Source: Bacillota bacterium
GTDB lineage: Bacteria; Bacillota; Clostridia; Christensenellales; SZUA-584
DNA: 64,000 nt
Reading direction: 5' to 3'
Assembly: GCA_023408075.1 (NCBI GenBank)
Contig: JAEYKW010000042.1
Span: 67,387-131,386 of the forward strand
Positions within the stretch are counted from its first letter, which is position 1. Each line of letters begins with the position of its first letter. The notes under the pieces are model-generated. The model was not told the origin of the DNA. It was given only the letters and a program-made list of their open reading frames with translations, and did not search any database. Below, one piece after another: positions 57,374 to 64,000 of the stretch. Both the position numbers and the translations under genes were made by a program.

Positions 57374-59026
57374 ATGAGGATATTCGAAAAATACACACAG
57401 GCCGATTTTTCATCATACGAGGATTTCAAACAAAATTTCAAGATCAATGTGCCGGAACGGTTCAACTTCGCTTACGACGTGCTCGATGAGCTTGCCAAAG
57501 AAAAACCCGATAAGCGCGCGCTCGTATGGGTGCACGAAAGCGGCGAAGAACACACGTTCACGTTTGCCGACATGAAGCGCCTTTCCGACAAAGCCGCGAA
57601 CTTTTTCCTTGCGCAGGGCATCCGCAAAGGCGACAAGGTCATGATCATATTAAAACGCCATTACGAGTTCTGGTATACGATTATGGCGCTGCACAAGATC
57701 GGCGCAGTCACCATCCCCGCCACGCATCTGCTGACCAAAAAGGACATCGAATACCGCGTCAATGCGGCGGAAGTCAAGATGATCGTCTCCACGGATACGG
57801 GCGACGTCGCGGCGCATGTGGACGAAGCGCAGAACATGCCGACGCTAAAATGCAAGGCGATACTCGGCGGACGGGACGGCTGGCTTGACTATACGGCGGG
57901 CGTGGAAGCGGCGAGCGATACGCTTGATACATCGTCCTTCGCGCTGCCCGAAAACGACGACATCATGCTGCTTTACTTTACATCCGGCACCACCGGCATG
58001 CCGAAGATGGTTATTCACTCGTACTCGTATCCGCTCGGGCATATCCCCACGGCGGTGTTCTGGCACAATGTGGACCCCGAAGGCGTCCATTTAACCGTTT
58101 CCGATACAGGTTGGGCAAAATCTGTCTGGGGTAAGCTTTACGGCCAGTGGCTCGGTGAAACAGCGGTATTTGTGTACGACCACGAAAAGTTTGTGCCCGC
58201 CGAGATGCTCAAAGCCATCTGCGATTACAAGGTGACGACGTTCTGCGCGCCGCCGACAATATACCGCTACTTCATCAAAGAAGACCTCACAAAATACGAT
58301 TTTTCACATATGAAATGGGCGTCCATCGCGGGAGAGCCTTTAAACCCCGAGGTGTACCACCAGTTCTATGAGGCAACGGGCCTCAAGCTCATGGAGATAT
58401 ACGGCCAGACCGAGCTGACCGTCACCGTGGGCAACTTCATCTGGATGGAGCCGCGCCCGGGTTCGATGGGCAAGCCTTCCCCGCTGTTCGACGTGGATAT
58501 TATCAATGACGCGGGCGAACCGTGCAGCTGGGGCGAATCGGGCGAGATCGTGGTGCGCGTGGAGAAAGGCACCACGCCCGGCATGTTCCTTGGCTACTAC
58601 AAGGACGACGAGCTGACCAACCACAGCTGGCACAACGGCATTTACCACACGGGTGACGTCGCGTGGAAGGACGAGGACGGCTATTACTGGTATGTGGGCC
58701 GCACCGACGACGTGATCAAGAGCAGCGGGTATCGCATCGGGCCGTTCGAGGTGGAAAGCGCGCTGATGGAGCATCCGGCGGTACTCGAGACGGCCATCAC
58801 GGGTGTGCCGCATCCGGACCGCGGACAGGTTGTGAAAGCGACGATTGTGCTGGCCAAGGGCTATGAGCCAAGTGACGAGCTCGCGAAGGAATTACAGGAG
58901 CATGTGAAGAAGGTGACGGCACCCTATAAGTATCCGCGTGTGATTGAATTTGTCACAGAACTCCCGAAGACCATTAGCGGCAAGATTCGCCGTGTGGAGC
59001 TGCGAGAGAGAGATAAGCAAAAATAG
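57374..59026 (+). CDS. AMP-forming acyl-CoA synthetase
   Basis: 550 residues. Adenylate-forming motifs in order: LLYFTSGTTGMPKMV (ATP loop), MEIYGQTE, YHTGDVAWKDEDG, GRTDDVIKSSGYRIGPFEVE and the C-terminal catalytic lysine in PKTISGKIRR. It resembles the medium/branched-chain group more than acetyl-CoA synthetase (which is about 650 residues). Start MRIFEKYTQADF after GGGGGA. Controlled by the T-box and probably by the XRE-cupin protein. Substrate likely a short or branched acid; 2-methylbutyrate would fit an Ile T-box (inference). Confidence 0.9.
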   Translation: MRIFEKYTQADFSSYEDFKQNFKINVPERFNFAYDVLDELAKEKPDKRALVWVHESGEEHTFTFADMKRLSDKAANFFLAQGIRKGDKVMIILKRHYEFWYTIMALHKIGAVTIPATHLLTKKDIEYRVNAAEVKMIVSTDTGDVAAHVDEAQNMPTLKCKAILGGRDGWLDYTAGVEAASDTLDTSSFALPENDDIMLLYFTSGTTGMPKMVIHSYSYPLGHIPTAVFWHNVDPEGVHLTVSDTGWAKSVWGKLYGQWLGETAVFVYDHEKFVPAEMLKAICDYKVTTFCAPPTIYRYFIKEDLTKYDFSHMKWASIAGEPLNPEVYHQFYEATGLKLMEIYGQTELTVTVGNFIWMEPRPGSMGKPSPLFDVDIINDAGEPCSWGESGEIVVRVEKGTTPGMFLGYYKDDELTNHSWHNGIYHTGDVAWKDEDGYYWYVGRTDDVIKSSGYRIGPFEVESALMEHPAVLETAITGVPHPDRGQVVKATIVLAKGYEPSDELAKELQEHVKKVTAPYKYPRVIEFVTELPKTISGKIRRVELRERDKQK

Positions 59027-59050
59027 GGAGAGAGACGGGAAATACGGGAA

Positions 59051-59074
59051 GCGCCGCAATATGCGGCGCTTTTC
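59051..59074 (+). terminator. Terminator of the acyl-CoA synthetase operon
   Basis: GCGCCGCA (59051-59058) with TGCGGCGC (59062-59069), then TTTTCCG. Confidence 0.85.
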
Positions 59075-59083
59075 CGTTTCATG

Positions 59084-59190
59084 CAATCCTCAGTCAGCAA
59101 AGCTGACAACGCCTAAGGAGCCTTTATTCGAGGTGCCCGCCAAGCCTCCTTTTGAAAGGAGGTGGCACGCGACAGCGTGACGGAGGATTG
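59084..59190. repeat. Family A repeat, copy 5 (complete)
   Basis: Inverted ends CAATCCTC / GAGGATTG. Hairpins GTCAGCAAAGCTGAC, CCTCCTTT...AAAGGAGG and CACGCGACAGCGTG. Same order of parts as 23290-23397. Confidence 0.85.
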
Positions 59191-59215
59191 CCAATTGCCA
59201 TAGTAACTACTTAAA

Positions 59216-59352
59216 CAATCCTCAGTCAGCAAAGCTGACAGCTCCTTTCCAAAGGAGCCTTTATTCGACGCAATTCAAGTCTCTTTTCCAATGGAGCTTT
59301 CATTCGGCGTTAATCCACGCGGAGGTGGCACGCGCAGCGTGACGGAGGATTG
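59216..59352. repeat. Family A repeat, copy 6 (complete, with insertion)
   Basis: CAATCCTC to GAGGATTG. The centre is longer than in other copies and carries a second worn 'CTCTTTTCCAATGGAGC' hairpin. The right arm keeps CACGC-GCA-GCGTG. Confidence 0.85.
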
Positions 59353-59377
59353 CCAATTGCCATAGTAACTACTTAAA

Positions 59378-59430
59378 CAATCCTCAGTCAGCAAAGCTGA
59401 CAGCTCCTTTCCAAAGGAGCCTTTATTCGA
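59378..59430. repeat. Family A repeat, copy 7 (left arm)
   Basis: CAATCCTCAGTCAGC to TTTATTCGA. Identical to the left arm of copy 6, as part of a 96-base exact direct repeat (59173-59268 and 59335-59430). Confidence 0.85.
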
Positions 59431-59444
59431 TAAGTCAGCCCATC

Positions 59445-59470
59445 AAAAAAGCCCCGAGTGTTCTCGGGGC
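59445..59470 (-). terminator. Terminator of the GyrI-like gene
   Basis: Minus-strand GCCCCGAG/CTCGGGGC stem (59470-59463 with 59458-59451), 4-base loop, then TTTTTT. Strong. Confidence 0.92.
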
Positions 59471-59486
59471 CTTGCTGCCAAATTCG

Positions 59487-59966
59487 TTATAGCTTCTCTA
59501 TCGGAAAAAACAGATACAGCGTGCCATCCTTATCCTTCGGGCTGTAAAACTCATGCACAGCACCCGCCAGCTTGTAATTGTTCTTGGGCATGTACACCTT
59601 TCTCATATACCCGAACGCTTCGGGATACGTCTCCTTGGTGCACTTGGTCACCGCGTACCGGTACGACGGAATCACCCATTTCGTCCACCCAAGCGGCACC
59701 GGCGTCCCGTCTGCCACCTCGCACCCCGCGAGATACAGCCCCTGCTCGCCCCATGGGGCAAAGCCGCGGTTCGTGTCGCTCATCGCGCCCCAGAACCCCG
59801 CAAGATTGCCGCTTGTGTCCAGCTTCGCTAGGTTTATTATTTCACCGAATTTTTCACGCGCTTCTTTCCAAAGCGGCGGTATCCACTTGTCACTGCGATT
59901 CGCTTCGCCATGTCCCTCTTTGCCAAACACCGTGAACGACCGCTTTGTGACCACCTTTACCTCCAT
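59487..59966 (-). CDS. GyrI-like/AraC effector-binding domain protein
   Basis: 159 residues forming a single SHS2/GyrI-like ligand-binding domain: MEVKVVTKRSFTVFGKEGHG, DKWIPPLWKEAREKFGEI, GLYLAGCEVADG, GWTKWVIPSYRYAVTKC, LYLFFPIEKL. The domain binds small, often lipophilic or cationic molecules; free-standing copies are found as drug-binding or hydrolase proteins. GGGAGG five bases before the ATG at 59966 sets the start; an upstream in-frame ATG lacks this. Monocistronic with strong terminator. Confidence 0.88.
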   Translation of the reverse strand: MEVKVVTKRSFTVFGKEGHGEANRSDKWIPPLWKEAREKFGEIINLAKLDTSGNLAGFWGAMSDTNRGFAPWGEQGLYLAGCEVADGTPVPLGWTKWVIPSYRYAVTKCTKETYPEAFGYMRKVYMPKNNYKLAGAVHEFYSPKDKDGTLYLFFPIEKL

Positions 59967-60218
59967 GTTCGCCTCCCTAAACCGTTTTAATACCGATTTG
60001 TCAGCCGCCATGCCGGCGCTGTGAGCGTTTGGATACTGCGTCTTAGCAGTGATAGCCGATCGATGCGTTGGGGCGTGATTTTCACGATCACGTCCATGGA
60101 AAAGCCGCGGCCCGTTAAGCCGATAACATGTTGAAATTCAATGAAAGCTTGATGCCGGTAAGAATGATAAGCACACTGCTTATCATACCACAATTATGTG
60201 CCGATGAAAAGTAAAAGG

Positions 60219-60782
60219 TTAGAAGCTTATAACCCCCAAATGTTCGAGCAGTATTTTAACGCCCATCAATATGAGAATAACGCCGCCTGTGATCTCCGCT
60301 TTGGATTTGAACCGGACGCCGAACACGCTTCCAAGCTTCACGCCCGCAAAAGAAATCGCAAACGTGATCACACCGATGGTCAGCACCGCAGGCACGATGT
60401 CCACTTTCAAAAACGCAAACGTAATGCCGATGGCAAGCGCGTCGATGCTCGTGGCCAGCGAGAGCACCACCATGTTTTTAAAGCCAAACGAGTTGCTGGT
60501 TTTCACATCGCACGAGCGCGACTCGCGAATCATGTTGATGCCGATGATGGAAAGCAGCGCCAGCGCAATCCAATGATCCACCGAGGTGATCGCGCCCGCA
60601 AACTGTTTGCCCAAAAGATACCCAAGCAGCGGCATCAGGGCCTGAAATCCGCCGAAGTAAACGCCGGTGATCAGTGAATTCTTAGCGCTGTGCTGATGCT
60701 GCGCAAGCCCCTTGCAGACGGCCACGGCAAACGCGTCCATCGACAGCCCCACGGCGATGATCAGCAGCTCCAAATAATGCAT
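60219..60782 (-). CDS. mntP: Manganese exporter MntP
   Basis: 187 residues, six membrane helices: MHYLELLIIAVGLSMDAFAV is the family opening, and the second half repeats VVLSLATSIDALAIGITFAF, giving two matching D-A motifs for Mn transport. The ATG at 60782 follows AAGGGG. It removes excess Mn(II). The upstream leader looks like the Mn-sensing yybP-ykoY riboswitch, the usual control for mntP. Confidence 0.94.
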   Translation of the reverse strand: MHYLELLIIAVGLSMDAFAVAVCKGLAQHQHSAKNSLITGVYFGGFQALMPLLGYLLGKQFAGAITSVDHWIALALLSIIGINMIRESRSCDVKTSNSFGFKNMVVLSLATSIDALAIGITFAFLKVDIVPAVLTIGVITFAISFAGVKLGSVFGVRFKSKAEITGGVILILMGVKILLEHLGVISF

Positions 60783-60808
60783 GTATATCCCCTTCAAATG
60801 AATAAACC

Positions 60809-60919
60809 CACAGGCTCACTTTTCAAGCCCATGAGTCTTGTTCTTTAAGGCAAACCAGATCACAGTATGACCGGTATGTTGATTTGCCACGCGGCACACC
60901 GCGCAAACGACTCCCTCAC
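60809..60919 (-). promoter_or_regulatory. Probable Mn riboswitch (yybP-ykoY) with terminator
   Basis: On the minus strand the outer stem GTGAG (60919-60915) pairs with CTCAT (60835-60831). Next to it are GGAGTCG on the 5' side and ACAAGACTC on the 3' side, resembling the conserved GGGGAGUA and GCAAGACC of this class. A second hairpin (60833-60826 with 60816-60809, AGCCCATG/CACAGGCT strand pair with two wobbles), ending in GGTTTATTC, overlaps the outer stem and so can act as the off-state terminator. Position before mntP supports it. Confidence 0.65.
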
Positions 60920-60936
60920 GGAAACGTATGCGAAAA

Positions 60937-61491
60937 TCATACACCATATTCGGCGGACATGCAACCCGGGCTTTGTTCGTCCGAGAGCTCGGCCAAAAAA
61001 GCATTGGCCGCAATCACCGCCGCTCCCCTGACTGCGAGCTTACAGTTCCATTTATCGATCAGCGTTTGAGGGGCCTTTGCGTCGTTGCTGTGCGTGTCCG
61101 CAATCAGCACACAGCCCAGCCCCCGCCGCATCGCGCCGCAGCATGTTTTTTGTACGCAGCCTTGTGTCATAAGCCCCGCAATCGCGACAATACATATCCC
61201 CTGTTCGCGGATAAAGCCATGCATTTGCTGCTCGTTAAAAGCGTTTCCCCGGCTTTTGTTCACCACTTTATCCTGCTCCTGTTTGTGCAAGCCTGCGGCG
61301 AGCTGCCATTCGGGCGACCCTTCCGCGAGATCCGATGTGTTGGTATGACGGACAAAACAGACAGGCAGGCCTTTTTCGTGAAACGCGTCAATCAGCGTGT
61401 TCGCATTATGTATCAGCTCATCCGAACAGGCAGCGCGGCTGACGAGCCCGTTTTGTATATCAAGCACGATCAAGGCATATTTTTCTTTCAT
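60937..61491 (-). CDS. Isochorismatase-like cysteine hydrolase
   Basis: 184 residues; triad residues in LIVLDIQNG (D), NKSRGNAF (K) and GLMTQGCVQKTC (C, with preceding cis-peptide region). The family covers nicotinamidase, isochorismatase, ureidoacrylate and other amidohydrolases; specificity not clear. GGGGGA precedes the ATG at 61491. Starts 16 bases after the AI-2E gene, so is likely co-transcribed. Confidence 0.9.
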   Translation of the reverse strand: MKEKYALIVLDIQNGLVSRAACSDELIHNANTLIDAFHEKGLPVCFVRHTNTSDLAEGSPEWQLAAGLHKQEQDKVVNKSRGNAFNEQQMHGFIREQGICIVAIAGLMTQGCVQKTCCGAMRRGLGCVLIADTHSNDAKAPQTLIDKWNCKLAVRGAAVIAANAFLAELSDEQSPGCMSAEYGV

Positions 61492-61507
61492 GAGTTCCCC
61501 CGTCTTG

Positions 61508-62764
61508 TTATTTAAGTGGTTCCTGTGAACGCTGCGGTTTATTTTTCTTCTTTTTGGTTGTCCATTCGTGGAAACGCTGCAGGCTGGCCTCAAACTCCGC
61601 CTCCCCCTCCAGCGTTCCATGGCTGCGCCTGTATATCCAGTTCTTCAAGAGTATGCGCACCACGCCGAATACCGGTGCGGCAATCAGCATGCCCATGACG
61701 CCGAACAGCGCGCCGAACACGATGATGGAAAACATGATCCAAAAGCCGTTTAAACCCATTGAGCTGCCGAGCACCCTCGGGCCGATGATGTTGCCGTCCA
61801 CCACCTGCACGGCGACGATGATGATAATCATATACAGCGCATATTCGGGCGCGGTCATGAGCGAGAGCAGCAGCGCGGGTATCGCGCCGATAAACGGCCC
61901 GAACGTGGGGATCATATTGGTCACGGCGATGATGAGGCTGATGAGCGGGCTGTATTTGAAACCGAGTATCGAACAGATCACAAATGTGAGGATACCCACG
62001 GCAATTGAGCAGATGCCTTTGCCCACGAGGAACCTGAAAAACATGTCGTCGGTGATGTCAATCACAAACCTCAGTTTGAGATGCGATTTTCGAAAAACAT
62101 TTTGAGACAGCACGCGCAGCTGGTTTTTAAGTTCGTGTTTGAAAAGCAGCATATAAACCGAGAAGAAAAGCCCCAGCACGAAGTTATAGAGGAACAGTCC
62201 CGTATCAACAAGGAAATTAAGAACGCTGCCCGTGAGGTTTTGCAGAAACGCCGTGATATCGTCCCAGAACGCTGCGATGATGGCGCTTATCGAATTGGAC
62301 CTGGCGGGATCGATACCCACAAATTCATAGACCCGTCCGAGGCTCGGGTTGCGGCTCCAGTCGAGCAGCGTGGCGTCTATCGATTTGGCATAGCCCGGAA
62401 TGTCCCTTGAAATACTGCTGACACTGTCGATGATGCCCGGCACCATCAGATAGAAAAACGCGACGATGATGCCGATCAGCAGCAGAAACGAGACGGCTGC
62501 GCCGAGCGCGTGCGCGAGGCTCTTTTTAATCGGTTTTATTTTGCAAAACAGTCGCTCAAAAAGATCGGATGGACGGCTCAGCAGAAACGCGATCACAAAA
62601 CCGATCAGCACGGGCGCAAGCAGCCCGAAAATAAAATGAATCGCCACGCCCACGCTGGTGTAAACCAGCCCGATATTGTCGATAATGCGCATGATCGCGT
62701 ACAGCACCGCCCCCGCGATGACCACGATAACCGCAATTTTCACATGGCTGTTTTTGATCTTCAT
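61508..62764 (-). CDS. AI-2E family transporter
   Basis: 418 residues with seven to eight membrane helices; conserved segment YSPLISLIIAVTNMIPTFGP and GNIIGPRVLGSSMGLNGFWI. C-terminal cytoplasmic tail is Lys/Arg-rich. Family members export AI-2 or act as Na+/H+ antiporters or other exporters; function here not certain. GAAAGGCG precedes the ATG. First gene of a pair with the isochorismatase-like protein. Confidence 0.92.
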   Translation of the reverse strand: MKIKNSHVKIAVIVVIAGAVLYAIMRIIDNIGLVYTSVGVAIHFIFGLLAPVLIGFVIAFLLSRPSDLFERLFCKIKPIKKSLAHALGAAVSFLLLIGIIVAFFYLMVPGIIDSVSSISRDIPGYAKSIDATLLDWSRNPSLGRVYEFVGIDPARSNSISAIIAAFWDDITAFLQNLTGSVLNFLVDTGLFLYNFVLGLFFSVYMLLFKHELKNQLRVLSQNVFRKSHLKLRFVIDITDDMFFRFLVGKGICSIAVGILTFVICSILGFKYSPLISLIIAVTNMIPTFGPFIGAIPALLLSLMTAPEYALYMIIIIVAVQVVDGNIIGPRVLGSSMGLNGFWIMFSIIVFGALFGVMGMLIAAPVFGVVRILLKNWIYRRSHGTLEGEAEFEASLQRFHEWTTKKKKNKPQRSQEPLK

Positions 62765-62805
62765 CTTTCGCGCCTTTCATCGAGTGTTTGTGCATTTGTA
62801 TTATT

Positions 62806-63804
62806 TTACAGCATCTTTTGCGGCAGGGCAACATTTTGCAGCACATCCTCAGCCAAGATTCTTGTCATCGTTTGCGGCTCCTCAAACATCGGGCTATGTG
62901 CCGAATTCTCAAACGTGTAGAACGCTTTTTTGGGCGCTTCAATCTTCTCAAGCAGCTTTTTTGACAAATCAATATTGACCGTGTAATCGTACCGGCCGCT
63001 CATGAAATAGCACGGTATTTTAAGCCGGATATCTGCGCTCATGAGGTCGGCAGTGAAGAACTCTTGAATCAGCCCGGTGTAGCTTCTTAAAAACGCTTTC
63101 GCTTTCCAGACGGTGAGCCTCTCCCGCAGCGTATAAGCCCTGCACCGCCAGACGGGTATGAACACCCCGGTGATGACCGACTTCATGCTGCGCATCGTCC
63201 CGATGCCGATTTTGTGCATCGCCTGATCGCGCAGCAGCGCCCGGAAGAACGCCAGCACCGCTTCATCGGATTCCAAAACCGGGTATTTCAGCAACCTGCG
63301 CACCGTTGCCTTGCTGCCGCGCTTATTCAATTCACCGAGCATGTACGCATACGCGATCCGCTCCGACTCAAACATCTGCGCGATCTGCCCCACGCCGATA
63401 TAGGCATGGAAAAGCGCCGGTACTTTTTCCGCCGCCTGTATGCCGATATAGGTGCCCCACGAATGCGCCATCAAATAAACTTTCTGCTGCCCGAAGCGCC
63501 CGCAAAGATATTGAGCCACGCTAATTGTGTCATCGATCAGCTGATCGACAGTGATGCTTTCGGGTGCCATGCCGGGATGGTAAGACAGCCCCGCGCCGCG
63601 CTGCTCCCAGTAGCACACGGTGAACAGGCTTTCGAGCCCCGTCGGGTATTTCTCCGCAAGAAAGTATTCCGGCATGCCCGGGCCGCCGTGAACAAACAGC
63701 AGCACAGGGTTTGACGCATCCGCACTTTTTATAAACATGCCCTGCTTCACGCCGTTGATATCGGCAAAGCATCTTTCAGACAGGCTGAACGCTCTCGGCT
63801 TCAT
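62806..63804 (-). CDS. Alpha/beta hydrolase, proline iminopeptidase-like
   Basis: 332 residues. Oxyanion motif LLFVHGGPGMPEYF and CYWEQRGAGLS; nucleophile elbow MAHSWGTYIG (Ser); acid SGRYDYTVN (D); His in ENSAHSPMFEEP. The HGGPG plus WEQRGAG pair is typical of the prolyl aminopeptidase (S33) group. Substrate not certain. Monocistronic. Confidence 0.9.
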   Translation of the reverse strand: MKPRAFSLSERCFADINGVKQGMFIKSADASNPVLLFVHGGPGMPEYFLAEKYPTGLESLFTVCYWEQRGAGLSYHPGMAPESITVDQLIDDTISVAQYLCGRFGQQKVYLMAHSWGTYIGIQAAEKVPALFHAYIGVGQIAQMFESERIAYAYMLGELNKRGSKATVRRLLKYPVLESDEAVLAFFRALLRDQAMHKIGIGTMRSMKSVITGVFIPVWRCRAYTLRERLTVWKAKAFLRSYTGLIQEFFTADLMSADIRLKIPCYFMSGRYDYTVNIDLSKKLLEKIEAPKKAFYTFENSAHSPMFEEPQTMTRILAEDVLQNVALPQKML

Positions 63805-64000
63805 AAAGACCTCTTAATAAAAGCTGATTTATAAGAATTCCGCCTGATACTGCCAAAATCCTTTATTAAGAAAAAAGGGGCTGTCCAGAAACGATTAGTA
63901 ATAATCGCAGGAGGATAACCTCTTTTTTCATGTTCAAATAGGAAAAAATGTGGATAGATTCGGCTTTCATGAAACAACAACCAAGAAGTCAATGACTCCC
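63805..64000. other. Right-edge intergenic sequence
   Basis: About 195 bases. GGGGCTGTCCAG near 63879 followed by the dyad CGATTA-GTAA-TAATCG and a T-run near 63922 could be a terminator or an IS end, but no gene is seen before the window ends. Confidence 0.3.

Noticed and set aside
59084..59430. Repeated CAATCCTC blocks as a CRISPR-like array
   Set aside because: Only a few copies, spacing irregular, the same element is dispersed through the window, and no cas genes are present.
1..64000. tRNA or rRNA genes
   Set aside because: I looked for T-loop (GGTTCGAATC-like) and acceptor patterns near tadA, trpS and repeats and found none convincing; a tRNA scan would settle it.

Overview
The window looks like chromosome of an anaerobic, endospore-forming Firmicute (Clostridia) of moderate-to-high GC. 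The pointers are a complete GerA-type spore germinant receptor operon, a T-box leader, Rrf2-controlled sulfur genes, GTP-dependent PEP carboxykinase, ferredoxin-type redox proteins, UvsE, an LPXTG wall protein and strong GGAGG ribosome binding sites. I saw no tRNA, rRNA or CRISPR array and no intact mobile element. One decayed IS110-type transposase fragment is present.

Layout. 1-6 kb: a cut PAS-like gene, tadA, a DeoR regulator, an aldo/keto reductase, a DUF2975/XRE/small-ORF operon, rmuC, and a very odd Gly/Cys/Trp protein. 6.4-10 kb: a self-regulated tetR-ABC-permease operon. 10-16.4 kb: accessory, partly AT-rich DNA with a VOC protein, a membrane protein, a divergent rhomboid, a hypothetical, an inositol-phosphatase-like protein, and a two-gene ParA-like ATPase + HEPN module. 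16.4-20.3 kb: thrC-DUF503-trpS-HAD operon behind a structured leader. 20.5-23 kb: a MerR-ABC-permease operon with a 19-bp-spacer promoter. 23.6-33 kb: pckG, a GT2-GtrA glycosyltransferase, uvsE, two acetyltransferases, a MORN-like protein with a TOBE protein, a flavodoxin-like reductase and a lipoprotein. 34-38.7 kb: a sulfur cluster (nifS-iscU-rrf2-metA, divergent from rrf2-cysE). 40-44.7 kb: a 1534-residue repetitive LPXTG protein, then glf. 46-52 kb: a UroD-family protein, a carbonic anhydrase-like protein, three tandem paralogous membrane proteins, a NiCo-type riboswitch with a CDF exporter, and a glutaredoxin/FTR-rubredoxin pair. 52.4-56.5 kb: gerAA-gerAC-gerAB-small D-type gene. 56.5-59 kb: a T-box controlling an XRE-cupin regulator and an acyl-CoA synthetase. 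59-64 kb: a repeat cluster, a GyrI-like protein, mntP behind a probable Mn riboswitch, isochorismatase-like, AI-2E and alpha/beta hydrolase genes.

How parts fit together. Sulfur enters cysteine via CysE, methionine via an acetyl-type MetA, and Fe-S clusters via NifS/IscU, with two Rrf2 regulators facing each other. Metal balance is RNA-controlled (NiCo switch for the CDF exporter, Mn switch for MntP). Two ABC exporters carry their own regulators.

Most interesting items: (1) the AT-rich ParA/HEPN bicistron, a plausible uncharacterised defence or toxin module; (2) the T-box, whose best-fit specifier is Ile, in front of an acyl-CoA synthetase, suggesting 2-methylbutyrate salvage to isoleucine; (3) a dispersed family of multi-hairpin intergenic repeats whose stems show compensatory changes between copies in this window. 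All functions are inferred from sequence read by eye; no database search was run.
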